A DNA stretch of 64,000 nt from CAZOZZ01 sp965247425 (GCA_965247425.1 OZ252023.1:2852001-2916000), one strand, 5' to 3'; positions 7,802 through 16,659 are shown, counted from the stretch's first letter. A program made the numbers and translations. Notes: generated by a model from the letters alone, not told the origin.

Positions 7802-9749
7802 TTTTTCGTTCCTTCAATCGGGCCATCATTGTAACCAGCTCCGCATCATCCGACCTTATCCGATCGGCCTCTTCGGCTGCCGCGAGCGCAACATCCACAT
7901 AGCCGAGTTGCTCGTACGCCGACGACACCAGGAAATAGGCATCGAAGTGCTGGGAATTCAACTTCAGGGCGAAGTTGAGTTGCTCCACGGCTCGAACGGG
8001 CTCTCCCAGACGCAAGCGAATCCTTCCCTTCTCGACTCGGGCCGCGGAATTCAGGGGGTTGATTCGAAGCACTCGATCGTAGTTCGCCAGCGCCGGCTTC
8101 CACTGACGCTGATCGCCATGGAATTTCGCAAGGTTGAAATAGGCCGCTTCGCTGGCCGGGTCGACTGCGATCGCTCGATCGAGCAGACTTCTGGCCTGAT
8201 CAAACTGCTGCCTCTCACTGTAGATCAGAGCCAGGTTGTTCATCGCTTCAAAGCTGAGGGCACTGGCGGCGATAGCCTGATGGTATAGAATCAAGGCCTC
8301 ATCTTTCCTGTTCATCTGGTCGTAAAGCCAGCCCAGGTTGTAAAGGTTCCCCGCATCGGTTCGATCCATTGCCACGGCCCGTTCCATGAGTTCCACCACC
8401 TGGTTGGGATCCCCCTCGGCCAGGGCAATTACCGCGAGTCTGGATACCGGTTCGGCTCGGCCGGGATAGGCATCGCGCGCCCGCTCCAGATACCGTCTGG
8501 CTTCATCGATCCTGCCCAGTCGCTCGTAGGCGGTTCCCATCGTGAGCAGATTCTCCAGGCCGTCCGATTCGGGTGCGGCCAGTGTAATGCCGTCTTCAAC
8601 CGCCCGATTGTAGAAATACGGCTCGTAAATCCCGACGTATCGCCAGATCAACGGCTTCATCGCGGCCGGACCCGATTCGGCCAGATCGTCGAGCTGGCCG
8701 AGAATCAGGTAGTCCATTTCAACGTGCTCGGCGCGGAAGGCTTCGTGCCAATGGACCATGCGTTCGGTTATGACCGCCAGAGCGACCTCGGCCGACAACT
8801 TGTGGACACCTTGTCTGGAAGCAATTTCGAACCGGGAGGTCGCTCCATCGACATCACCGGACATCCAGAGGGCCTTCCCGATTTCCAGATCCATGGACTC
8901 GGTTCCCCGATACGCTCGTCCGTACCGAATGGCCCGGTCAAAGATCCCGGCCACGACCAGATCCCGGATCAGCTTCGGGTAAAGATCCATCCGGGAGGGA
9001 TCCCGCCTGAGCGCCAGTTCCGCTTCCAGAACGCCCAGTTCCGCGGCCTTGCGATCAAAACGGGTCTTGTGCTCCCAGGCCCGGGCGAATCGCCCCTGTC
9101 GGATAAAGAACGAAACGACCAGCGACTCCAGTTCATGTCTTCCCTCTGGTATCTCGTTGATCAGACTCTCGAACCGCTCCGGTTCGTTCTTGTCCATGTA
9201 AATGTGCAGCAGGGCTTCGAGTGCCTGGGGGTCGTCCGCTTTAAGGTTTCGGGCCTTCAGCGCCGCGGCTTCGGCATCGGAGTAGCTTCTGTCCAGCCAA
9301 TAAGCCTGGGCCATTACGTCCCAGGCTTGAACCGCTCGCGGATCGATCCGGGTCGCTTCGAGAGAAGACGCGATCGATTCGGCAACGTTCCCCAATGCCA
9401 GGTGCGCGTGCGCCAGGCCAATCCACGGGTCGGCCCGCGACGGCTCCAGCCCGGATGCCAATTCGAAGTGCCCGACCGCGGACCCGTAGAGATGTAATCT
9501 CAGGTGGGCGATTCCGGTTAGTGTCCGGGCGGCAGCGTTGTTCGGATCATCTGCGATCGTCTGCTCGAAAATGTCCAGCGCCCGGAGGTAGTCCTCCCCA
9601 TCGAGGAGCCCCCGGCCCCGCGCCAGGCGGCGATCCTGCCCGCTCGGGCGGTCCCCGGAGACCAGCGCAGCCATACCCAGAGACGCGATGACGAGGACGG
9701 GGATGATAATCGCGAGCAGTGGACGACGCATCAAGACATTATCTCGCAT
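7788..9749 (-). CDS. Membrane-anchored TPR-repeat protein
   Basis: No named function recognised. The protein of about 650 residues has one N-terminal hydrophobic segment (RRPLLAIIIPVLVIASLGMA) followed by many tetratricopeptide-like helical pairs. Examples are YLRALDIFEQTIADDPNNAA and, near the C-terminus, WKPALANYDRVLRINPLNSA. It is probably an inner-membrane-anchored periplasmic scaffold. The start is ambiguous: GTG at 9755, ATG at 9749 or ATG at 9731 all keep the hydrophobic segment; I list 9749. Its 3' end overlaps pyk by 14 bp. The opposite-strand gene at 9926 is divergent. A link to pyruvate kinase is by coupling only; the partner protein is unknown. Confidence 0.85.
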   Translation of the reverse strand: MRDNVLMRRPLLAIIIPVLVIASLGMAALVSGDRPSGQDRRLARGRGLLDGEDYLRALDIFEQTIADDPNNAAARTLTGIAHLRLHLYGSAVGHFELASGLEPSRADPWIGLAHAHLALGNVAESIASSLEATRIDPRAVQAWDVMAQAYWLDRSYSDAEAAALKARNLKADDPQALEALLHIYMDKNEPERFESLINEIPEGRHELESLVVSFFIRQGRFARAWEHKTRFDRKAAELGVLEAELALRRDPSRMDLYPKLIRDLVVAGIFDRAIRYGRAYRGTESMDLEIGKALWMSGDVDGATSRFEIASRQGVHKLSAEVALAVITERMVHWHEAFRAEHVEMDYLILGQLDDLAESGPAAMKPLIWRYVGIYEPYFYNRAVEDGITLAAPESDGLENLLTMGTAYERLGRIDEARRYLERARDAYPGRAEPVSRLAVIALAEGDPNQVVELMERAVAMDRTDAGNLYNLGWLYDQMNRKDEALILYHQAIAASALSFEAMNNLALIYSERQQFDQARSLLDRAIAVDPASEAAYFNLAKFHGDQRQWKPALANYDRVLRINPLNSAARVEKGRIRLRLGEPVRAVEQLNFALKLNSQHFDAYFLVSSAYEQLGYVDVALAAAEEADRIRSDDAELVTMMARLKERKSETN

Positions 9750-9891
9750 TCTCACGGACGACTGTCGAAACGTTTTTTACCGCGAAAACGAAGTCCTGAA
9801 AAACAATATTACTTCTCGGACCTCCCTGTAATCGGTGGCTTCGCGTTAAAACTACCGGCGGCGATGGCCCCGGAGGTCCCCAAACTGCTTA

Positions 9892-9900
9892 TGCTACAAT
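9892..9900 (+). promoter_or_regulatory. Possible extended -10 promoter for the inositol-phosphate synthase gene
   Basis: TGCTACAAT, an extended -10 box (TGnTACAAT), lies about 26 nt before the GTG start. No convincing -35 hexamer is seen 17 nt upstream, so this is tentative. Confidence 0.35.
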
Positions 9901-9925
9901 TCTTCGCGCTCTGCTGGAGGTAGAA

Positions 9926-11242
9926 GTGATTGAAGAAGGTGTGGATATCGGGTCGGCCAAGGGAAAACTCGGGGTGTTGATACCCGGGCTCGGTGCGGTC
10001 AGTACGACGTTTTTTGCCGGCGTCGAGGCGATCAAGAAGAAGATTGCGCAACCTGTCGGCTCGCTCACCCAACTGGGCACGATCCGGCTGGGCAAACGAA
10101 CGGATCATCGTGTACCCCCGATCAAGGATTTCGTTCCGTTGGCCAGTCTGGACGACCTGGTTTTTGGCGGTTGGGACATCTACGAAGACAACTGTTACGA
10201 CGCCGCCGTCAAGGCGGGAGTCCTGAACCGGGAGCTCCTCGAACAGCTCCGCCCTGAACTGGAAAAAATCGTTCCGTGGAAGGCGGTCTTCAGCCAGGAC
10301 TATGTCAAGAATCTCGACGGTCCGAACGTCAAGACGGGCAAGACCCATATGGATCTCGCCGAGCAGGTGATGGCCGACATCGACAGATTCCGCGAAGAGA
10401 ACCAGCTGGATCGAATGGTCATGGTGTGGTGTGGCAGCACTGAAGTTTACCTTAAGCCACAGCCGTGCCACGCGACGCTGGGAACGTTCGAGCAGGCGCT
10501 CAGGGAAAACGATCCGGCGATCGCACCGAGCATGATCTACACGTACGCCGCTCTGTCCCGGGGAGTCCCCTTCGCCAACGGTGCTCCCAACCTCTCGGCG
10601 GACATCCCAGCCTTGATACAGCTCGCTCAGGACAAAAAAGTGCCCGTCGTCGGCAAAGACTTCAAGACGGGCCAGACCCTGATGAAAACGATTCTGGCGC
10701 CGGGCCTGAAGTCCCGGATGCTCGGCCTGAACGGATGGTTTTCGACCAACATCCTGGGCAACCGTGACGGTGAGGTCCTCGACGACCCCGAGTCGTTCAA
10801 GACCAAAGAAGAAAGCAAACTGTCCGTGCTGGACCAGATACTTCAGCCGGAACTGTATCCGGACCTCTACGGGGACTTCACGCACAAGGTTCGCATCAAC
10901 TATTACCCACCTCGCGGCGACAACAAGGAAGGCTGGGACAACATTGATATCTTCGGTTGGCTCGGGTTCCCCATGCAGATCAAAATCGACTTCCTTTGCC
11001 GCGACAGTATCCTGGCGGCGCCGCTGGTTCTCGATCTGGTCCTGTTCCTGGACCTGGCGCAACGATGCGGCATGCACGGGATCCAGGAGTGGCTCAGCTT
11101 CTACTTCAAGAGCCCGATGTGCGCTCCGGGGCTGTATCCGGAACACGATCTGTTTATTCAGTTGATGAAGCTCAAGAACACGTTGCGATACCTCCGCGGA
11201 GAGGAATTGATCACACATCTCGGGATGGAGTACTACGACTGA
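9926..11242 (+). CDS. Inositol-3-phosphate synthase (Ino1 family)
   Basis: NAD-dependent cyclisation of glucose-6-phosphate to 1L-myo-inositol 1-phosphate, the entry step to inositol lipids and compatible solutes. The 438-residue product has an N-terminal Rossmann motif (VLIPGLGAVSTTFFAG) and the family core SADIPALIQLAQDKKVPVVG, then KDFKTGQTLMKTILAPGL and the NILGNRDGEVL block. Length suits the shorter bacterial Ino1 type. GTG start with GGAGGTAG just upstream. A 469-codon frame on the opposite strand is a shadow of this gene. In Acidobacteriota it may supply phosphatidylinositol; that role is inference. Confidence 0.93.
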   Translation: MIEEGVDIGSAKGKLGVLIPGLGAVSTTFFAGVEAIKKKIAQPVGSLTQLGTIRLGKRTDHRVPPIKDFVPLASLDDLVFGGWDIYEDNCYDAAVKAGVLNRELLEQLRPELEKIVPWKAVFSQDYVKNLDGPNVKTGKTHMDLAEQVMADIDRFREENQLDRMVMVWCGSTEVYLKPQPCHATLGTFEQALRENDPAIAPSMIYTYAALSRGVPFANGAPNLSADIPALIQLAQDKKVPVVGKDFKTGQTLMKTILAPGLKSRMLGLNGWFSTNILGNRDGEVLDDPESFKTKEESKLSVLDQILQPELYPDLYGDFTHKVRINYYPPRGDNKEGWDNIDIFGWLGFPMQIKIDFLCRDSILAAPLVLDLVLFLDLAQRCGMHGIQEWLSFYFKSPMCAPGLYPEHDLFIQLMKLKNTLRYLRGEELITHLGMEYYD

Positions 11243-11278
11243 GTTGGGGGGTCGGATTCGGAAACGGAGTGGGAATTT

Positions 11279-11309
11279 TCACCGCAGACACGCAGAGGCT
11301 CAGAGGTGG
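11279..11309. repeat. CGCAGAG-family repeat, single arm
   Basis: A short ACCGCAGACACGCAGAGG-type arm lies downstream of the inositol-phosphate synthase stop. A matching complementary arm is not evident in the gap of about 190 bp before the next gene. Confidence 0.6.
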
Positions 11310-11435
11310 AACAAAACGTTTCGGGAGACGGTTATTTTTTATTGCTCGCCGACGGGCTGGAAAAAGGTCTAAGAAATCAATAGACTTTGTAGTCAAGTAC
11401 ACCCGAGTGAATCGAAACGAAGTGTGGAAGGTCTT

Positions 11436-12497
11436 ATGAGGTTGATCAAGAAAGCGATGTTAGCCCGTCATCTGGGGTTGGCTTTTCTGGGAGTCATGGT
11501 GGCCGCCTCCCCGACACTGGGCCAACAGGCGAAGACGAAGGCCGAATACGACGCCTACATGGCCTTCTACAACGAACAGGACCTCACCGCCAAGGCTGCG
11601 CTCGGTGAGACGTTCCTCGGTCAGTTCGAAGACTCTGAATTCGGCCCCGCGTCCTTCCAGCTGCTAATAGACGCGTATGCCAGAACCAGAGAATGGGGAA
11701 AGGTGCTCGAAACCGCGGATCAGTTTCGCCGTGCGATTCGTGATCCGGACGAAAGGGCTTCGACATTCGTGTACCAGAATGCGATCGCTGCAGCCCAGCA
11801 GGCGAACAACGGGGAGAAAATCCTGGAATACGGGGACCGCATTCTCGCTGTAGACAGGAGCAACCTGAGTGTTCTCCTGACCGTTTCCCGGACGATTCCG
11901 GACAACCTGCCTGCCGGCGATGCCGCGAAGGAACGGGCCCTGGCCCGTGCATTCGACCTGGCCAACAGAGCCCGGATACAAGCCCAACAGTTTTTTGCCT
12001 CGAGGCCAGACCAGTTCACCGAGGAGCAATGGGCCGCCGAGCGCGCCAAGGTCGACACGTCGATCCATACGACACTGGGGACCGTACACCTCAGGCGGAC
12101 CGATTACGATCGAGCCATCAGAGAATACCAGACGGTTCTCCGTTTCGCCCCACGAGACGGCAACGCCCATTTTCAGATAGGCCAGGTCTACGAACTGCAG
12201 GCTGCCGGCGCCTCGAGGCTTGTCGAGCAAGCCATCGAAGAAGAAGACGAGACCGGTCGGGCCGACGCCACGGTTCTCGACCAACTGGCCGCGAACCGGG
12301 AGAGGTTGCAGGGAGATGTGCTCGCCCAGATGGACCAGGCGATCGATTCTTATGCCCGGGCGGTCGCAGTCGGTGGCGCCATAGGCGACGCTGCACGAGG
12401 GCGCCTCGAAACACTCTATCGGGCGAAGAACGAAGACTCCCTGGAAGGTCTTGACGAATTGATCGCCGAGAAGCGATCCGAGTTGACCGCGCCCTGA
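11436..12497 (+). CDS. Secreted TPR-containing protein
   Basis: Unknown function. A Sec signal peptide (RLIKKAMLARHLGLAFLGVM, then VAASPTLGQQ with a likely cut after GQ or LG) precedes a mature domain of about 320 residues rich in TPR-like helices. The clearest repeat is RTDYDRAIREYQTVLRFAPR. The ATG at 11436 is preferred over the in-frame GTG at 11424 because GGAAGG lies 5-6 nt before it. It is probably a periplasmic assembly or scaffold protein. It lies between inositol-phosphate synthase and glgC on the same strand, about 100 bp before glgC, but no functional tie is visible. Confidence 0.85.
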   Translation: MRLIKKAMLARHLGLAFLGVMVAASPTLGQQAKTKAEYDAYMAFYNEQDLTAKAALGETFLGQFEDSEFGPASFQLLIDAYARTREWGKVLETADQFRRAIRDPDERASTFVYQNAIAAAQQANNGEKILEYGDRILAVDRSNLSVLLTVSRTIPDNLPAGDAAKERALARAFDLANRARIQAQQFFASRPDQFTEEQWAAERAKVDTSIHTTLGTVHLRRTDYDRAIREYQTVLRFAPRDGNAHFQIGQVYELQAAGASRLVEQAIEEEDETGRADATVLDQLAANRERLQGDVLAQMDQAIDSYARAVAVGGAIGDAARGRLETLYRAKNEDSLEGLDELIAEKRSELTAP

Positions 12498-12602
12498 CCG
12501 GTACGACTGCCGAAACACTCCGAATCCGGCCCCCAGCCAGTCAGATAAGCCAGGCCATTTTTGACGATGATATGATGGTGCGTCAGCAGGAAGGAACCGG
12601 TA

Positions 12603-13901
12603 GTGGCAAAGCCTCAGGAAACCCCATCTCACGTCATCTCGATCATTCTTGCGGGAGGCCCCGGCAAACGCCTCTTCCCTCTAACTAAGGATCGGTCCAA
12701 ACCCGCTGTCCCGCTCGGGGGCAAGTATCGCTTGATCGACATTCCGATCAGCAACTCGATCAACTCCGGCCTTCGGAACATTTTCGTTCTCACCCAGTTC
12801 AACTCGGCTTCTCTGAACCGGCACGTGACCGCCAGTTTCAAGTTCGACCCGTTCGCCGGCGGCTCCGTCGAGGTTATGGCCGCCGAGCAGACAGGTACAA
12901 ACGTCAACTGGTTTCAGGGAACAGCCGACGCGGTCCGCCAGCACCTCCACCGGTTCTCTGAAAGAGATACCGATTACCAGCTTGTCCTCCCAGGGGACCA
13001 GCTCTACCGCATGGATTACCAGGGCCTGCTCCGCGAGCACTGGAAAACCCGGGCCGACGTCACCGTCTGCGTCATTCCCCGAGAGCGGGAAGCCGCTTCG
13101 GCTTTCAGCGTTCTCAAACTCGATCGATGGGGTCGCGCCGAGCAGTTTCATCACCGACCATCAGGTGAGGCATTCGACGAGATCAAAACGGACACAACCG
13201 CCTTCGGCCATTCGCCCGAGAGCGCGGCCAGGCGTCCATACATGGCTTCGATGGGAATCTATCTATTCAATCGGGAAATCCTGACAGAGATACTATCGGA
13301 CGAGTCGATCAACGACTTCGGGCGCCAGATGATCCCCAAGGCCATCGAACGATATGACGTCCGGGGCTACCTGTTCGACGGGTACTGGGAGGATCTTGGG
13401 ACGATCCGAGCCTACTACAAGGCGAACATAGATCTGACGCGTTCAACGGATCACTTCAACTTCCACGATATGAATTCTCCGATCTTCACCCGGCCCCGCT
13501 TCCTCCCACCATCGAGGATCAGCCGATGCGATCTGACCGAGTCGATCGTTGCAGAGGGGTCGATCCTCGACCAAGCGCGTGTGGTTAACTCCGTCATCGG
13601 AATCCGGAGCGTTGTCGGACCGGGGGCCGTGCTCGAAGAAACTCTCATACTGGGAGGCGACTACTTCGAAGACGGGGAAGACCTGAACAACAACACCCGA
13701 CTCGACCGACCGAACGTAGGCATCGGCGCCGGCGCGACCGTCCGTCGCGCTATCATCGACAAGAACGCCCACATCGGCAAAAACGTCAGGATCGTGAACG
13801 AGGCAGGCATCAAAGAAAAAGACGGGGACGGTTTCTACATCCGTGACGGCATCGTCATCGTGCCGAAAAACGGTGTCATCCCCGACGGGACTGTGATCTG
13901 A
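12603..13901 (+). CDS. glgC: Glucose-1-phosphate adenylyltransferase
   Basis: Makes ADP-glucose from ATP and glucose-1-phosphate for glycogen synthesis or trehalose routes. The 432-residue protein has the nucleotidyltransferase loop ILAGGPGKRLFPLTKDRSKP, then PLGGKYRLIDIPISNSINSG, QGTADAVRQHL and the acceptor region GYWEDLGTIRAYYKANIDLT. A C-terminal left-handed beta-helix of hexapeptide repeats follows (VVNSVIGIRSVVGPGAVLEE onward). GTG start preceded by AGGAA. No other glycogen gene is adjacent. Confidence 0.96.
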   Translation: MAKPQETPSHVISIILAGGPGKRLFPLTKDRSKPAVPLGGKYRLIDIPISNSINSGLRNIFVLTQFNSASLNRHVTASFKFDPFAGGSVEVMAAEQTGTNVNWFQGTADAVRQHLHRFSERDTDYQLVLPGDQLYRMDYQGLLREHWKTRADVTVCVIPREREAASAFSVLKLDRWGRAEQFHHRPSGEAFDEIKTDTTAFGHSPESAARRPYMASMGIYLFNREILTEILSDESINDFGRQMIPKAIERYDVRGYLFDGYWEDLGTIRAYYKANIDLTRSTDHFNFHDMNSPIFTRPRFLPPSRISRCDLTESIVAEGSILDQARVVNSVIGIRSVVGPGAVLEETLILGGDYFEDGEDLNNNTRLDRPNVGIGAGATVRRAIIDKNAHIGKNVRIVNEAGIKEKDGDGFYIRDGIVIVPKNGVIPDGTVI

Positions 13902-13929
13902 CCAAACATCCGGCAGGTCGACCGAGAGA

Positions 13930-14154
13930 CGCAGAGACGCAAAGACGCAGAGTTTGTTTTCTCATCTTCACGCCAGGCTCGTAATGTCCAGACTGAAGAT
14001 GTGAAGGAAACGAAGTGTATGAATTGTTTTCTTCCCGTGGGTCCGCCCCCTCGGGTCTTCGCGGAGAAGAAACGTCTGCCAGCCACACTACAGCAGGACA
14101 GGCACTATCCGTCGATATTTGAACAAAGCAACTCTGCGTCTTTGCGTCTCTGCG
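13930..14154. repeat. CGCAGAG-family element with perfect 23-bp inverted arms
   Basis: The arm at 13930-13952 (CGCAGAGACGCAAAGACGCA plus GAG) is the exact reverse complement of 14132-14154. About 180 bp lie between them with no convincing gene. It lies between the converging ends of glgC and the diheme lipoprotein gene. The right arm continues into TCGAG, as in two other copies. Confidence 0.9.
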
Positions 14155-14171
14155 TCGAGTTCTTAGTTTTT

Positions 14172-14675
14172 CTAGGGATCGGGGTTCGTTTCGTGGCAGG
14201 TCAAGCAGGTGACAGCGCCGGTCAGTTTGGCGCGGGCGCCGAATTCGGTGCTGTTCAGGCGGCCGACCCATTTTTTCATGAGGGCGGCCATGAACTCATG
14301 GTCGTTTTCAAAGTCGTCAACCATCGGCAGGCGCTGCTTTGGAATCCTCGAAAAATCCACCAGGCCGGAAACGTGGCAGTCGGTGCAGACGACCCGACCC
14401 TCGATTGGATCGAGCAGCGGGGACGCCCACCGAGGATTCGGGTTCCCGTTCGCCGGGACACTGTAGAGCGCCTCGACCCAGGTGTGCATGAAGAATGCTT
14501 TCACGAAAGGCGGCACTTCGGGTTCACCGTCGGCGGCCGACGCGAATGGGGGGGCGGTGGACACCGCGGGCGGTGGAGCATCCTCGAGACGTTCACCGGT
14601 ACTGATAGCCTCCATGTTCTGGTTACATGCTGCAACGAGAAACAATGGTAGAACCAGGACGGCAAGACTTCTCAT
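14172..14675 (-). CDS. Diheme c-type cytochrome-like lipoprotein
   Basis: A 167-residue exported lipoprotein. The signal peptide MRSLAVLVLPLFLVAACNQN has a lipobox with Cys17. Two CxxCH heme-binding motifs follow: CTDCH at 97-101 and CLTCH at 157-161, the latter six residues from the C-terminus. It is probably a periplasm-facing electron carrier or sensor; no redox partner is adjacent. The start at 14675 is chosen because it gives a canonical lipoprotein signal; the open frame extends to 14753 without meaning. It resembles small cytochrome c7/c3-like proteins only in the heme motifs, and I cannot assign a family. Confidence 0.85.
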   Translation of the reverse strand: MRSLAVLVLPLFLVAACNQNMEAISTGERLEDAPPPAVSTAPPFASAADGEPEVPPFVKAFFMHTWVEALYSVPANGNPNPRWASPLLDPIEGRVVCTDCHVSGLVDFSRIPKQRLPMVDDFENDHEFMAALMKKWVGRLNSTEFGARAKLTGAVTCLTCHETNPDP

Positions 14676-14777
14676 AGAGGCATCGATTCTATCACGTCTT
14701 ACCTGGCGTCGGGCCCACCGTTGGGTTTGGTTCGGGCCCACCGTCCCAGGCACGATTCCTTGTGTCGTGCAGGCTCA

Positions 14778-15053
14778 TAGTGGTCCCCGCCAGATATAGC
14801 GGTGCTAGATTTCGGAGTGCAACGGTACCGGATTTGGGGGAGCAACGACAAGCCAATGCTTCGACATTGTGAGGAGGAGCGACGCCAAAGACGGTGCCGT
14901 TCCGCCCGAACCCGTAGGGCCGATGGAGGTTGCCCCTCACGAACGCTAGACACCATGTCGACAGCTCACCCTCACTATACGGTGGATCTCACCCATCAGT
15001 CCGCTCGCAACCTCCTTCGGAGATAGTATCGTTATATCTGGCGGGGACCACTA
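14778..15053. mobile_element. 276-bp MITE-like element with 24-bp terminal inverted repeats
   Basis: The 24-bp left terminus (14778-14801, TAGTGGTCCCCGCCAGATAT...) and the right terminus (15030-15053) are reverse complements with one mismatch. No open frame of substance lies between, so it is non-autonomous. A TA dinucleotide lies at each outer edge, compatible with a Tc1/IS630-type TA target, but the exact target duplication is unclear. The right terminus supplies the TAG stop codon of the crotonase gene. The 375-bp gap here holds this element and about 100 bp of upstream DNA of the lipoprotein gene. Confidence 0.8.
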
Positions 15054-15845
15054 GCGGCCCGTGAACCGCGGCGGACGCTTTTCGATGAAGGCCGTCACGC
15101 CTTCCAGAAAATCGTCGCTTCGGAAACACTCCATTTGAGCGGCTGTTTCCAGTTCCATGGCCGCCTCAAAATCAGAGCTGAGGCTCCGGTAAATCGATCG
15201 TTTCGCCAGACTGATGACGCCGCTTGGGTTCCGCGCCATTTTCCCCGCGACCTCCGCGACCGTAGTCAGGAGCTCGTCGTGCGGCACCACACGATTGGCC
15301 AGGCCGATGCGCTCCGCCTCTCGCGAGGACACCATGCCGCCCGTGAAGACCAGTTCGCAGCTCCGAGAAGTCCCGATCAGACGAGGTAACAGCCAGCTCC
15401 CACCCCAGTCCGGATGCAATCCGATTCGAGCAAAACTGGGACCGAAACTTGCTTTTTCCGACGCGATGCGCACGTCGCATGAAAGCGCCAGGCTGAAGCC
15501 GGCGCCCGCACATGGACCGTTGACCGCGGCAATGACGGGTTTGGACATCGAGCGAATCAGCCGGCTGATGCCCTTGCCTTTAGTCAGGATACCGTGGAAC
15601 CCGGCCTCGTCGTTGGCTTCGCGCAGCTTCTTTAGATTGTCGATGTCGCCTCCTGCGCAAAAGCCGCGGCCCGCACCGGTCAGGATGACGACCCGCAAGT
15701 CACCCGTTTTCTCTGCCAGCTCGAGGGCCGACCGAAGCTCCTCCCGCATCGGCCCTCCGATCGCATTCAGTTTGTCCGGTCGGTTCAAGGTGATCGTTGC
15801 GACGGGCCCGTCACTCGACAAGATTATCGTTTCGAATCGAGGCAT
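15051..15845 (-). CDS. Enoyl-CoA hydratase/isomerase (crotonase) family protein
   Basis: Acts on an acyl-CoA thioester, by hydration or double-bond isomerisation. The 264-residue product has both oxyanion-hole segments (GRGFCAGGDI and NGPCAGAGFSLALSCDVRIA) and the C-terminal PPRFTGR typical of the family. The second catalytic position reads GLHPDWGG, with Asp rather than the paired glutamates of classical hydratases, which favours an isomerase such as PaaG type; this is inference. Its stop codon coincides with the end of a 276-bp inverted-repeat element. It lies 10 bp downstream of the ferritin-like gene on the same strand, so a two-gene operon is likely. Confidence 0.93.
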   Translation of the reverse strand: MPRFETIILSSDGPVATITLNRPDKLNAIGGPMREELRSALELAEKTGDLRVVILTGAGRGFCAGGDIDNLKKLREANDEAGFHGILTKGKGISRLIRSMSKPVIAAVNGPCAGAGFSLALSCDVRIASEKASFGPSFARIGLHPDWGGSWLLPRLIGTSRSCELVFTGGMVSSREAERIGLANRVVPHDELLTTVAEVAGKMARNPSGVISLAKRSIYRSLSSDFEAAMELETAAQMECFRSDDFLEGVTAFIEKRPPRFTGR

Positions 15846-15855
15846 GGATCTCCGC

Positions 15856-16518
15856 TCAACATCCCGGCGCGTGAGTGATCTTCATCTCGTGGAGTTGCTT
15901 GTTCTGGATTTTGACGGCCAACTCCAGGACTGATCGAGAGGCCCGTCTGGCCTTGTCCTGAAGATCCGCGGTCACCGCATAACGACCCAGCGCGGTCTTA
16001 CCCATGTTCACATGCCATTGCTCGTCAGGCTGGATCTGTTCACGGTAGAAGGTCGCGGTCTCTGACCGACCGACGGCGTCACAGAATTCCATAAACTGCT
16101 CGTTCTTCTTTACGGCCAGCGCCTCGCGAGTGAACTGTGCGGCCGCAACCCTTTCCACAGTCGTATCAAACCCCTCGAGGAGCTGATACATCGGCGTGTG
16201 CCCCCCGTCCATCGGATCAAAATCGGATAGATCCGCACCCAGTCCCATGAGGTGTTCCTCAATCAGACGATAGTGCCGGGCTTCATCACCCGCCTGTCGG
16301 GCCAGGGCGAGCTTGACATCCACCTCCGGAGTTGTCGGCATCCACAACGCAGCCAGTTCGCTCGCCTCCAACTCGTTCTTCAACGCTATCTTGAGCCGGC
16401 GTACGACGTCCCCGGGGACGGCTCGGGTCAGATCGGATTCTTTCAAGAGGTCCAGCTCTGACATTTTTCGGCTGACATAATTGTCGAGTTCCTCCAGAAA
16501 AGACATCGTCCGAGACAT
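15856..16518 (-). CDS. Ferritin-like diiron protein
   Basis: Helical protein of 220 residues with the residues of a four-helix-bundle diiron site. There are glutamates in KNELEAS (49-53), an ExxH in DEARH (Glu79, His82), a further glutamate in FTREALAVKKNEQF and a second ExxH in PDEQWH. This is the ferritin-like oxidase/hydroxylase arrangement rather than that of an iron-storage shell. Its substrate is unknown. The ATG at 16518 has AGGAGG seven nt upstream, a strong site. It is the first gene of a likely operon with the crotonase, so a joint role in oxidising and processing an acyl- or aryl-CoA is plausible but unproven. Confidence 0.85.
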   Translation of the reverse strand: MSRTMSFLEELDNYVSRKMSELDLLKESDLTRAVPGDVVRRLKIALKNELEASELAALWMPTTPEVDVKLALARQAGDEARHYRLIEEHLMGLGADLSDFDPMDGGHTPMYQLLEGFDTTVERVAAAQFTREALAVKKNEQFMEFCDAVGRSETATFYREQIQPDEQWHVNMGKTALGRYAVTADLQDKARRASRSVLELAVKIQNKQLHEMKITHAPGC

Positions 16519-16630
16519 GGTGATCTCCTCCTATACTGCTGTTATCGAGAACCACGGGAAGGCTATTATATTACAAGAGGGGAGCGGTCGGTTCTGGGTG
16601 GCGTACACCTAGGTATCAAGGACCCGGTTT

Positions 16631-16659
16631 TTGCACAGCTGAGAGCATGGTGCTAAAAT
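16631..16659 (+). promoter_or_regulatory. Sigma70-type promoter of the dksA-like gene
   Basis: TTGCAC at 16631-16636 and TAAAAT at 16654-16659 are separated by exactly 17 nt. A TG one base before the -10 makes it extended. It lies about 50 bp before the ATG at 16712. Confidence 0.75.

Noticed and set aside
9809..11218. 469-codon open frame on the minus strand
   Set aside because: It lies wholly opposite the inositol-phosphate synthase gene, which has clear family motifs. The product has no recognisable domain and is a codon-bias shadow.
14710..14745. Direct repeat TCGGGCCCACCGT upstream of the diheme lipoprotein
   Set aside because: Two copies about 22 bp apart could be an operator, but there is no dyad symmetry or known motif to support it.
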